Assembly: GCF_910592395.1 (NCBI RefSeq)
Contig: NW_027020277.1
Coordinates: 1-44,279 of the forward strand
Length of the DNA stretch: 44,279 nucleotides
Reading direction: 5' to 3'
From: Lineus longissimus
Taxonomy: Eukaryota; Nemertea; Pilidiophora; Heteronemertea; Lineidae
Positions 18,464 to 28,982 of this stretch are shown in pieces. The stretch's first letter is position 1. Each line of letters opens with the position of its first letter. Under the pieces are notes generated by a model. That model was not told where the DNA came from and ran no database searches. It saw nothing but the letters and a program-made list of their open reading frames with translations. The position numbers were made by a program, and so were the translations under genes.

Positions 18464-20729
18464 ACCAGGTTTGGGTAAAGTTAAGGGATTCTCTCATAAA
18501 ATCCGTGAGAAACCTGACGCTGTTCCAGTTCAAGCTGCGTTACGTGCGATACCGTTTGCTATTCGGGAGGAAGTTCACAAGGAATTGGATCGTTGGGAAA
18601 AGGATGACATAGTTGAGAAGATCGATGCTTCAGAGTGGGTTTCCCCACTTGTTGTCGTTCGTAAGAAAACTGGTAATATTCGTCTTTGCGTTGACATGCG
18701 TGCGCCAAATAAGGAGATTGTCGTTGACAAGTTTCCTATTCCCAGCATTGATGAATTACTCGGTGAATTACGCGGTGCAAAATACTTTGCTCGTCCAGAT
18801 CTAGCCAATGCTTACCACCAACTTGAACTTAATGAGGAAAGTCGTGACCTCACATGCTTTCTGACTCACCAAGTCCTTTACCGTTTCAGGCGCGTTCCAT
18901 TTGGGCTTGCGTCCGCGCCCAGTGCTTTTCAGAAAATGATGAAGATCGCCTTACAAGGACTTGAAGGTCTACAGTCGTACTTCGATGACTTAGTAGTCTA
19001 CGGCCGTACGTGGGAAGAATATCGCAGGAACTTGAAAGCTGTTCTTCGCCGATTAAGTGAACTAGGAATCAAGCTCAACCCGGCTAAGTGCGAGTTTGAT
19101 TTAACGGAGATGGAATTCCTAGGTCACATGGTTACACCGGAAGGTATCAAACCTGCTCCTTCCAATACCCGTGCAATTCTGGACGCTCCTCCACCTAAGG
19201 ATGCCACAACGTTGAAGTCGTTTTTAGGACTTGTTGGATTCTATAGTAAATTCTGCCCTGGCTTTGCTTCCAAAGTAGAGCCAATGTGCAAGTTGCTTCG
19301 TGGAGATCAGACGTTTGAATGGTCTGAGGACTGCCAGACTAGTTTCAAATGTATCAAGGAGGATATTGGGAACCATATCACTCTGACCTTGTTTGATCCT
19401 GATCTGGACATTGTTGTTACAACAGATGCTAGTGGTTATGGACTCGGTGCCTACATGAGTCAATACAAGAATGGTCTTGAACGTATTGTTACGTGTGCGT
19501 CACGTACGTTGACTGATTCTGAACGTAAATATGCAGTGGGAGAACGTGAAGCCCTTGCCTGTGTTTGGGCTTGTGAGAAATGGCATACATACCTATGGGG
19601 TAGACATTTCACTTTGCGTACTGATCATCAGACCCTTACAACGCTCCTGTCATCCAAAGGTAATGGTCATAAGCCGATGCGTATCGCTCGTTGGAATGCT
19701 CGACTCTTACAGTACAATTACACAGTTGAGTATGAACCAGGTCGTGACGTTTGCTTTGCAGATGCTCTCTCTAGATTGCCACTAGAAGATACTACTGGTT
19801 TCGATATTGAGGATGAAGCCATTTGTTTGAAATTCGAGGATGATACTGCGTGTGTTACTCTCGCTGAAATAACTACTGCTACCAATGAGGATAAAACCTT
19901 GCAAAAGGCAATACGTTACACTGTGAATGGTTGGCCAGATAAACTGGATGCTGTGGACAAAGCTGTCTATGGTTTGTTCAGATTCCGAAAGGAGTTGTCT
20001 GTTTACAAGCAAAACCTGTTGCGTGGAGATCGCGTTGTCGTACCGAAAGCGCTTACCGCACGAATCATAGAAATTGCACACCAATGCCATCAGGGGATTG
20101 TTCGTACTAAGCAACGTTTACGTGGACTATACTGGTGGAATGGTATGGATATACAAGTGGAACAAGCGATCCACACGTGTACCACTTGTCAGATGAATGA
20201 TAAAACTGCGTCTACTAGGCCTGCACCGATGCAGCCTGTTTCACTACCCAATAAACCATGGGAAAAACTTTCGATGGACATTGTAGGTCCGAATGATTGT
20301 GCACCACACTCAGAAAGGTTTGCTATCACTGTGCATGATTACTTCAGTAAATGGCCCGAAGCTGCACTTGTACCACGTGTTACCACTGACGTTGTCATTT
20401 CATTCCTTCAAGGAATATTTTCACGTGAAGGATACCCTCAAGAGATTGTTACCGATCATGGACCTCAGTTTGTGTCACATGTTTTTGAAGACTTCTGTGT
20501 GAGGAGAAATATCCGTCATACTACTTCAGCTATCTACCATCCACAAGCTAATGGTGCAGTTGAACGTTTCAATCAGACTTTAGGAAATACTATTCAGCTT
20601 GCTACCAAAGAGAGAAAATCTCCTACCCTTGCTGTTCGTGAATCATTATGTGTATACCGTGCTACACCTCATGCGACGACGGGAGTTTCACCGTCTGAAC
20701 TCCTTCATGGTCGGCGTATGGTAACATGA
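18456..20729 (+). pseudogene. pol: Gypsy RT, RNase H and integrase, ends at in-frame TGA
   Basis: RT motifs: LCVDMRAPNKEI, DLANAYHQLEL, VPFGLASAPSAFQKMM and a catalytic box SYFDDLVVYG (YFDD at 18978-18989, where most Gypsy RTs have YLDD or YVDD). RNase H has VVTTDASGYGLG and TDHQTL. Integrase has the zinc region (HQCHQG, then CTTCQ) and the DDE core: LSMDIVGP, IVTDHGPQFVS and GAVERFNQTL. The reading frame is open for about 750 codons and is the best-preserved Gypsy pol here. TGA at 20727-20729 interrupts it, after which the same frame continues. Confidence 0.85.
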
Positions 20730-21197
20730 TTGGACATTCCTGGTCTACATGTTGTCAAACCCTTGGAACCGATTGATTCTGTTCGCAATCGTGTCCGACA
20801 TAAGCAAGCAAAATCTAAGGCTTATGCTGACAAGCGTCGTACAGCTAAGTTTTCCGATTTAGAAGTTGGAGACTATGTCCGTGTCAAAATTCCAAGACAT
20901 GTCCGTAAAGGATTTTCTAAGTATTCCGACCCAGTGCGTATCATTGCCGTCAAAGGTCCAGCGACTTTTCAAACAGAGGATGGAAAGGTGTGGAATAAGG
21001 AACTGTTGTCGCGCTACCGTGCTCCAGTGTTGCCACCAAAGGACAATAGAGAGATATCAGTGGATGATGTTGACTTTGATCATGGTGATAACCCAGATGT
21101 TCCTGAACTTGTTGCACCCTATAAACCTCCGCCTGCCAGGCCTGTGCGAAATCGTGTTAGACCAGCCTGGTATAGAGATTACATTGTCGCTCGTTAG
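20730..21197 (+). pseudogene. pol: Gypsy integrase C-terminus after the stop
   Basis: Same frame as the upstream pol. It contains a helical basic segment and an SH3-like module (FSDLEVGDYVRVKIPRH, YSDPVRIIAV) followed by a proline-rich tail ending RPAWYRDYIVAR. No chromodomain is visible. It normally helps the integrase bind DNA. Separated from the core only by the TGA at 20727. Confidence 0.75.
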
Positions 21198-21272
21198 TTA
21201 GTGTTCTAAAATAGTGTGTGTTGATTATAGTTACCTTACTCTTAGTAATTGTGACATTGATAATTGAAGTAC
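21198..21272 (+). other. start of the Gypsy 3' untranslated region, before the BEL insertion
   Basis: Non-coding; it continues on the far side of the BEL at 28670. The last bases, AGTAC, resemble AGTGC at 28670-28674 and may be the diverged 5-bp target duplication of the BEL. Confidence 0.5.
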
Positions 21273-22144
21273 TGTGGCGGCTTTGATCGAATCTAACTAA
21301 TATGTCAAGGACGAAGTGAAGTACTGTTTTCCATGACTTCTTTTATTACAATGGATCCCACAGATCACGTAAATCTACAAAGACAAAACGAATGAACATA
21401 CATAAAGACTTGCTCACATAATGAACAGTGGACAAGAAAGGAAGAACCAGTGACTGTAAGAAAAAAAGATGAGTAGAAGAGGAACAACCATAAAAATTGG
21501 TCACATCCAGGAGGACAGACAAGACATACACATTCATGACGTTTCTTGCACAACCATACAGTATCAACTTTGCAGATTTACTCCAGCATTCTGTCTGAAC
21601 ATTACACCGAATCTTTAACATAGAATCATGTATTAAATGGCATTTACCTGCCGAGATCCTTACTAAAAATATGCATCTCAGCATTCTATAAACATTTCAG
21701 TGCATTCTAAGGACATGCACCAGGGCGTCACCTGGTGTTAAACTATGGAACTATAGCGGGAGCAAACAAGCGTGGGTTTCTACGAATTAAACACATCAAA
21801 ACTTGCCTTTACCGGCTCTGTCATGAACTGGGCTTGTACTGTAGGGTTTCTATACATGTTATTTTAGTTAATTACCTTTGTTCCGGCATCGGGTCTAACT
21901 AGGGTTCCCGAAAAAGTACCCTTCACTGGCACAAATTCTAAACAGGTCGTAATGACAGAAATGTTTGGGTTCAAAGCGAGGCTGGGCGGAACCGGGATGA
22001 CGCACTAGCCAAAAGGAGCACGAAAATGGAGGCGCCAAATTCAAATTACCCGCCAAACACCAAAAGAGCGCAAAATAGAGCGCAAACTGCAAAAACGCAC
22101 TAAAACATGCATTACTGACTAAATTCTAACCGACGGCAGTCACA
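21273..22144 (-). repeat. BEL LTR, left copy (3' LTR)
   Basis: Plus-strand ends TGTGGCGG and GCAGTCACA. Same length as the right copy. A reverse-strand open frame of 112 codons is found in both copies; since the LTRs are duplicates that is expected and is not evidence for a gene. Confidence 0.9.
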
Positions 22145-22867
22145 TGGCTCTCCTAAATTGCTTGTGCCAATTTACCAACTCTAAAACTCTCAAACTAAAC
22201 AAATACTCAAAATTTCAAATACAAGTGGACTTCAACTTCCACTTCACTTGACCCTTAAAGCCTTTGAAATCAAAACTGTACTGGCCCCTTAAGGCTCTTA
22301 ATTTCAACTACTACACCTGACCCTTAAAGACTCTCAGTTTAAACAATAACTGATTTTCTTTTGCACAAACTTCTCCAATTACTTTCTTTACAAATATTAG
22401 ATTCAGAACCAATGAAACATGTGAAAAGAGGCCGAAACCTGGCCTTAGCTGCTTTCATCTCCAGAATCTAAGTTAAAATTTTTTTTTTTTTTTCTTGGTA
22501 TCATTTTATGGCTCTCCATAATTTGAGACAGACTCAAAACCAAAGAAAACCTTTATGCCAAAACTTGTGGCAAAGAAATACAATGTATGGAGGCGATACC
22601 CTCATCAAGAGGCTCAAAAGATTCCGTGAGCAACTAGATGAGCCTCAACCCACACACCCCTGGAGCCGGCTTTGAAAAGACTACAGGAGTAGGCAGAGTG
22701 AGAAATCACCAAAACACAAAATGCAACAGTTTATGAACCTTTAAAACCTGAATGGCATTGACTCAACTGAGGCAGAGGACCAACTGGCACCAAAACCCGA
22801 AATATCAATCAAATCTATAACGTCTCTACTATGCAAGCCTAGATATTCATTGTCTCTGATAACAGGC
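22145..22867 (-). other. BEL 3' untranslated region
   Basis: No gene. It holds a run of A/T near 22480. On the reverse strand TTTAGGAGAGCCA touches the LTR and is the likely polypurine tract. Confidence 0.55.
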
Positions 22868-23623
22868 TTATTCATTGCCCTTTGGCATTTTTGCCAACAG
22901 AATGACCTTGTGGATTGGTCTTTCTTGAAGACCTTTGCCCACCCTCAATTTTAACTTCCTAACCAAACCGTCTTCGCTCTTGGGAGCTTCTAACACGCGG
23001 GCGCGAGGCCATTGACACCTTGGCAGGGATTCGTCCATGAGAAGGACGATATCATCTGGCTCAACGTTTGGCTGTTCCTTGATCCATTTTTTTCTCTCCT
23101 GAAGAGTGGGCAAGACTTCGTCTCTCCACCGTGACCAGAATTGGTTGGCTAGGTATTGTACCCGTCGCCATCTCCTACGGCAGAATAAATCCTCTTTCAC
23201 GAACTTCCCAGGGAGAGGTTTGACCGTTTTCGTCTTCAGGGTGAGTATCTGGTTGGGTGTCAATGGCTGCAGCGCATCTGGCGACTTGGTATCGATGAAC
23301 GTGAGAGGGCGACTATTGAGAATGTACTCCACCTCCTTCATCAGGGTCCTCAGGAGCTCATCGTCCAACTGGCTGCCATGCTGCATGAGGAGAGCGTTGA
23401 GAACATTTCTAGCACTTCCGATCATTCTTTCCCAGGCTCCTCCAAAATGACTGGCGTGAGGTGGGTTCATTTTGAAGTTTATCCAGTCACAACCATCCTT
23501 GAGTAGTTCAGTGGAAATTTTCTTGTCATCCATTTCTGCGAGCGCCTTTTCTAGGACATTTTTTCCCCCAAAGAAATTGCTCCCTTGGTCACTTCGTAGA
23601 GTCCGAAAAAGCCTCTGCAGCAC
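22868..23623 (-). pseudogene. pol: BEL integrase C-terminal half with DUF5641-like region
   Basis: Read leftwards: the second catalytic Asp in LRSDQGSNFFGG, the catalytic Glu in GAWERMIGSARN, INSRPLT-type helix (ILNSRPLTF), PLTPNQILTL, FWSRWRDEVLPTLQERKKW and VILLAKMP. The H2C2 zinc finger and the first Asp of the core are missing: upstream sequence passes straight from the linker before the zinc finger (about 23640) into the second-Asp block, so several hundred bases have been deleted. The frame also differs from the upstream pol. Confidence 0.8.
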
Positions 23624-23852
23624 ACGAAGCGATACGACATTTCCGTAGAAGCAATATGGGCTGCGTTACCGATGGCGGTAGGTTCGCGCGTTTGATTCGC
23701 CCCCCAACCCTCAAATTCCTTTGTTGTCAAGAAAAGGATCCAGCGTGAACAAACTGCCCCCTTTTCCTACATGTTTTTGTTGCTTCAGAAGGCAAACTCC
23801 TGGCTGTATTCCTTCTCTTGGGCGACTCTGACAATCAACTCTTCTGCAGCCA

Positions 23853-26800
23853 TCATCTCTTCAACGCTAACCGACTTATGGCTTCCTCGTTAGTGCCATC
23901 TCCAGCTCTTTTCTTTCTGACACATTCCTGGAGAATCGTCACGTATCGTAAACACAAAGCAGTGGCATGCTTGAGTCGAAACCAGCTTGCGAAATATCCG
24001 AATCTCTCGTACAGGCTTGGATAGGGCTGTGGAATAGCACGCGTTGCTAAGGTGACCGCAGTTCTCTTTACTTCAGGGTCGTCCTCGGACAACTGCTGGG
24101 CTGCTTCAATGTCTGGTGCAGGCAGGTTGGTCGTCTCTCGTAGAAACTCTGGGCCTTTCCACCACAGGCTGCTGGCGAGTAGATCTGTGGCGCTCATCCC
24201 TCGTGAGGCTAGGTCCGCTGGATTAGCATCTGTGACCACGTGTCTCCAAGTCTTAACTTCTGTCAGGTCTCGAATCTGCTGAACGCGATTGCTGACAAAG
24301 ATGTGGAATCTTTTCGCCTCGTTCGAAATGTACCCGAGCACCACTTGGCTATCTGTGTAGAAAACCTTGGCCAGAATCTCCATCTGAAGTTGATTTTCGG
24401 TGAAGGCGGCGATCTTCGCTGACGTGAGGGCGGCAACTAACTCTAGCCTGGGAATAGTGACAACCTTTTGCGGGGTCACCCGGGACTTGGCCATTACCAG
24501 CGAGGTTTCGATTCTACCACTTTCATCAGTATACTTCAAGTAGGAACACTGACCATACCCAGATTCACTCGCGTCTGAGAAACTATGCAACTCCACTGAG
24601 GTGTCAGGGCCCAATTCACTGGTCTTGTAACACCGTGGTATCTTAAGTTGAGACAAGGACATCAAATCCGTTCTGCAACGTTCCCATCGCATCCTGACAT
24701 CCTCTGGTACATCAGCATCCCAGTCCAACTTCTGGCTGCACAGCTCCTTTAAGATGGCTTTACCTTGCAGTATCACCGGCGATACCAGACCCAGGGGGTC
24801 ATAGACTGAGGCCACAGTCGAGAGGATGCCCCGACGGGTGAGAGGTTTATCTTTCAAATTGATAGCAAACCCGAAGTCATCACTCTCGACATGCCACTCC
24901 AGTCCCAAGGTACGTTCTATGGGTAGACTTTCACTTTCTGATTGTAAGTTCAATTTTTGGAGGTTTTTCCCAAGTTCTGATTGCGGCATCGACTTGAGAA
25001 TCTCCCTATCCTTAGCGACAAATTTGTGTTCCCTGAAACCACGTTCACTCACCAAATCTGCACTTGAGTGTGCAATGTTTATTGCCTGTTTGGTAGTGCT
25101 TTCACTATCTAGCCCATCATCCATATAATATTGTTTTCTAACGAAGTCGGCTGCCTCTTCACCATATTTGCTCTCGAATTCATCGGCCACTGACTTCAGC
25201 GCGAAATTTGCCATCCCTGGGGATGAGGTTGCACCAAATATGGAAACGCGCATTCGGTACTCTACAGGCTCGGACATCAAGTCACCCCCCTCCCACCATA
25301 GGAATCGAAGATAATTTCTATCACGCGCGTCAACACCACATTGCATAAACATGGCTTCCAAGTCGCAAGCAAACGCGTATCTTTCCCTACGGAATCGAAT
25401 GAGAACACCGGTAAGGTTATTTGTGAGATCAGGACCCTGCAGGAGGCGCTTATTCAACGATGTACCCTCGAATTCTGCGCTGGCATCAAACACTACACGG
25501 CATTTATCGCGCTTGACTGGGTGGTATACCCCATGATGTGGTATATACCATACTGTACCGTCACTGAGGTTCAATTCATCTTTCGGCACCCTTTCTGCGT
25601 AGCCTTTATGTAGCATGTCATCCATCGATTTGAGGTAGTCCTCTCGTAACTTGGGGTTTTTCAACAGACGAGCTCGGAGTTGGGCTAACCGTTTGGCAGC
25701 TTGGGTCCTGTTGTTGGGCATTTTTGAATCGTCCTTCCACGGCAGCGGCATCTCGAAATGCCCATCCTCTCTCACATGAATGCCTTTCTTCAGGATATCC
25801 ATGAACTTTCTATCCTCAATCGACATCTTATCGTTGTCCTGAAGAGAGCCACCATATTCAATGAATTCGCGATCCAACATTGAACCCACTACAGACGGAC
25901 TCACCTCCCTAGCCGAGGTCGTAAATGCGAAATGACTGGCGGTTTTCCCAACGGTACCAACGACTCCCCAACCCAGCGCGGTCTTTACACCATATGGGTC
26001 ATTTGGATCAGGGCCGGGAACTATTTCTAGCGGCCTAATAGCGGCGGTGCAATTCATACCTATCAATAGCCCGATGTCTGCATCGGATATGATGGGTGCC
26101 AGCTGATCCGCCACCCCAGCCAAGTGTTGCCAATTTCGTATTTGCGTATGGTTAGGGATTTGATCCCTAGTGGCAAGAATGACCTGCCTAGAGTAAACAC
26201 TGGGCAAGGGGACCATTGTGCCTTCCTGGCCCAAACCCTTCACCTGCAAACCTACAACCTTTTGACAAAAAACCCTTTCTTCCCCAAGCATAGTGCTTAA
26301 TTTGAACTCTACGGGTGTACCCTGTGCATCTAACATTTTGACCGTACCATCAGTTATGTAACAAGCATCACTTTGGTCATCCAACAGAGCATACACAATC
26401 ACAGAATTCCCATTGTCACAGCTCAAGTGAACTGGGACAATGAGGGCACTTTGAAAACCGCTAACATTTACACTGTCTGAAGAATGGCAAAATGTTCTTG
26501 CCCGACCTGTAGGTTCTGCTGCTGGGGTCTGCTGCGGCGTCGTCTGGCTTGAACCTCGGTTGTAGTCATGCAACAACGTTGGATGCTGGGCCTTACACAC
26601 TTGGCACGTTTGCTTCTTCCTGCAATCCCGTTTCATATGCCCCTTACGGAAGCAGCCAAGGCATAGGCTATTGGCCTTCACAAAGGCTACCCTTTCAGTT
26701 AGCGACAGGTCCTTGAAGGAAGGGCACGTATCTAGGTAGTGGGATTCACCGCACTTGAGACACTTAGCAACTGGGTTTGACCACCCTTTTGGCTGCTCAG

Positions 26801-26975
26801 CCCCGGCGCCTGGCGAGGCAGCACCGATGCCTGTTGCGAAAGATTGTTTTGCAGGAACGGCGATTTTCTTGTCTGCACCTGTAGAGAAGGACGACGTTTT
26901 ACTTTTCTGGTTACTAGTGTCTGCTTTGCTGTAAAGTGGATTGCAAGATATCCTGGCTTGCTTCTGTATGAACCC
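23853..26975 (-). pseudogene. pol: BEL zinc knuckles, protease, RT and RNase H
   Basis: A frame of more than 1000 codons. In order: CCHC-type fingers (CLKCGESHYLDTC, CLGCFRKGHMKRDC, CQVCKAQHPTLLH), a BEL-type aspartic protease (VYALLDDQSDACYI, with D-D-Q where most have D-T-G/D-S-G), RT (CRVVFDASAEFEGTSLN, FACDLEAMFMQCGV, YYMDDGLDS with YMDD) and RNase H (SFSDASESGYGQ, FYTDSQVVLGYI). RT and RNase H look complete. The stop at 23853 and further frame changes up to 23624 separate it from the integrase. The open frame starts at 26981, but the true N-terminus is in the gag frame. Confidence 0.85.
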
Positions 26976-27772
26976 ACACAAGAGTTTAAATGGTGGAATT
27001 CTAGGTCCGTATTACTGTCCTCATACAGGAAATGATCCACCTTTGTGCACCATTTGTCCTGTAGGGATCGGGGTAGCTTGTGCACAATCCTTTCCTGCTC
27101 TATGGGATCATCGAGAACCCTGAGTTGACTCAGGGTTTCCATGGCTGTTTCACATTGACGTAAAAAGTCAGACAGATCTCGGAGTGCCGGGCCATCCCCA
27201 TGTTTGATCACGGGCCAACGTTCTATTTTGTCCCTGAATGCCCTAGCCAAAAGGACCTTGTTACCATACCGGTCATGTAGAATCGCTTTGGCTTCTTTGT
27301 AACTTTTCTCATCTCCCACAGCAAGGAGTCCCTGGATTGAGCACCTTACAGTCTCGTTCGTGTATTTTCCTAAGTAGTAGCATCGGTCGCTTGGCGAATC
27401 GTACCTGTCCTCCACAAGGACCTTGAATGACTGCCACCACTCAGGAAACTTAAAACCGCTGCCAGCAAAGACGGCCGGCTCCTTGCGAGGAAGTTTGTCT
27501 TCTTTTCTGCTAAGTACATCAGCCAACATGCCAATGGCAGTGACCAGTTCGTTATTTGGCTGGGCTGAGGCACCATTCGACACAGCACTAGAATTTAGAC
27601 GAGTTTCCGGCCGCTTATCAACACTGCTACGGGCCTGAGCAAGCTCAGCTTTCAGACGGCGATTGTCTAACTCTAGCAAAGTCAGTTCATCATTCATTGT
27701 TGCTGCCTTCAACAGGACCGAGATGCCTTCCAGCTGGCTTGTCGTAGCTTCGTCGGAATCGTAACTTGACAT
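26960..27772 (-). pseudogene. gag: BEL gag (DUF1759-like)
   Basis: ATG at 27772-27770 lies only about 25 bases inside the 5' LTR, so the primer binding site must be in that gap. A coiled-coil-prone start (LLELDNRRLKAELAQ) is followed by the DUF1759-type capsid region (FPEWWQSFKVLVEDRY, YKEAKAILHDRYGN). About 275 codons along, near 26960-26985, the frame changes and the zinc knuckles continue in the pol frame. Residues after that point in this frame are out-of-frame sequence. Confidence 0.8.
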
Positions 27773-27797
27773 CTTTCTTCACCGGGTAAAGATTTAC

Positions 27798-28669
27798 TGT
27801 GGCGGCTTTGATCGAATCTAACTAATATGTCAAGGACGAAGTGAAGTACTGTTTTCCATGACTTCTTTTATTACAATGGATCCCACAGATCACGTAAATC
27901 TACAAAGACAAAACGAATGAACATACATAAAGACTTGCTCACATAATGAACAGGGGACAAGAAAGGAAGAACCAGTGACTGTAAGAAAAAAGGATGAGTA
28001 GAAGAGGAACAACCATAAAAAATTGTCACATCCAGGAGGACAGACAAGACATACACATTCATGACGTTTCTTGCACAACCATACAGTATCAACTTTGCAG
28101 ATTTACTCCAGCATTCTATCTGAACATTACACCGAATCTTTAACATAGAATCATGTATTAAATGGCATTTACCTGCCGAGATCCTTACTAAAAATATGCA
28201 TCTCAGCATTCTATAAACATTTCAGTGCATTCTAAGGACATGCACAAGGGCGTCACCTGGTGTTAAACTATGGAACTATAGCGGGAGCAAACAAGCGTGG
28301 GTTTCTGCGAATTAAACACATCAAAACTGGCCTTTACCGGCTCTGTCATGAACTGGGCTTGTACTGTAGGGTTTCTATACATGTTATTTTAGTTAATTAC
28401 CTTTGTTCCGGCATCGGGTCTAACTAGGGTTCCCGAAAAAGTACCCTTTACTGGCACAAATTCTAAACAGGTCGTAATGACAGACATGTTTGGGTTCAAA
28501 GCGAGGCTGGGCGGAACCGGGATGACGCACTAGCCAAAAGGAGCACGAAAATGGAGGCGCCAAATTCAAATTACCCGCCAAACACTAAAAGAGCGCAAAA
28601 TAGAGCGCAAACTGCAAAAACGCACTTAAACATGCATTACTGACTAAATTCTAACCGACGGCAGTCACA
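27798..28669 (-). repeat. BEL LTR, right copy (5' LTR)
   Basis: 872 bp, TGTGGCGG to GCAGTCACA on the plus strand, aligned end to end with the left copy without a net length change. Confidence 0.9.
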
Positions 28670-28807
28670 AGTGCTAGTGACATTTCATAAGTGAGATTGT
28701 TAAGATTGTGTGTTTTAGATAAGACTTTTGCATACTGTTTAATTTCACCTATAATAATTTGCAATATTCAGACAGTACAGCACTTCTTATTAACAGAAGG
28801 GGGAATA
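28670..28807 (+). other. rest of the Gypsy 3' untranslated region with polypurine tract
   Basis: Continues the sequence interrupted at 21272. AACAGAAGGGGGAA at 28792-28805 is a good polypurine tract just ahead of the LTR. Confidence 0.6.
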
Positions 28808-28982
28808 TGTCGTGTCTTGAAATATTACTGTCGTCTGCTACAGCAGATGCTGTCACCTTGTTATGAATGATGTAACTCGACTCTCCGGAGTCTGGAGACG
28901 GGATGATGAGTAATTAAGAACATAGTTATTATTTACAAGACTTGCTTCTTTCATTGATGATTGCTACTGTTACGATACCACA
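28808..28982 (+). repeat. short 3' LTR of the second Gypsy element
   Basis: About 175 bp, TGTCGTGTCTTG to GATACCACA (TG...CA), starting 2-3 bases after the polypurine tract and ending where the satellite resumes. No 5' partner is present, so length rests on these signals. Confidence 0.65.

Larger units (their letters stand above)
21273..28669 (-). mobile_element. full-length BEL/Pao element with two LTRs, reverse strand
   Basis: Paired 872-bp LTRs (21273-22144 and 27798-28669) bound gag, protease, RT, RNase H and a damaged integrase read leftwards. The LTR copies differ at roughly a dozen positions by my reading (about 1.5%), so the insertion is fairly young. It lies in the 3' untranslated region of the second Gypsy. 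Confidence 0.9.
17592..28982 (+). mobile_element. second Gypsy element, 5'-truncated, split by a BEL insertion
   Basis: Gag C-terminus, protease, RT, RNase H and integrase run from 17592 to 21197. The 3' untranslated part is split by the reverse-strand BEL at 21273-28669, and polypurine tract and LTR follow at 28790-28982. Satellite flanks both sides. No env and no 5' LTR. Confidence 0.8.

Noticed and set aside
18450-18465. Possible programmed +1 frameshift at GTT-TGA between gag-pro and pol of the second Gypsy
   Set aside because: A +1 slip there would drop a conserved Phe of the block, so a small deletion in the T run is the simpler reading.
21346-21684. 112-codon reverse-strand ORF present in both BEL LTRs
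   Set aside because: The two LTRs are duplicates of one sequence, so sharing the frame is no evidence of coding, and no domain is visible.
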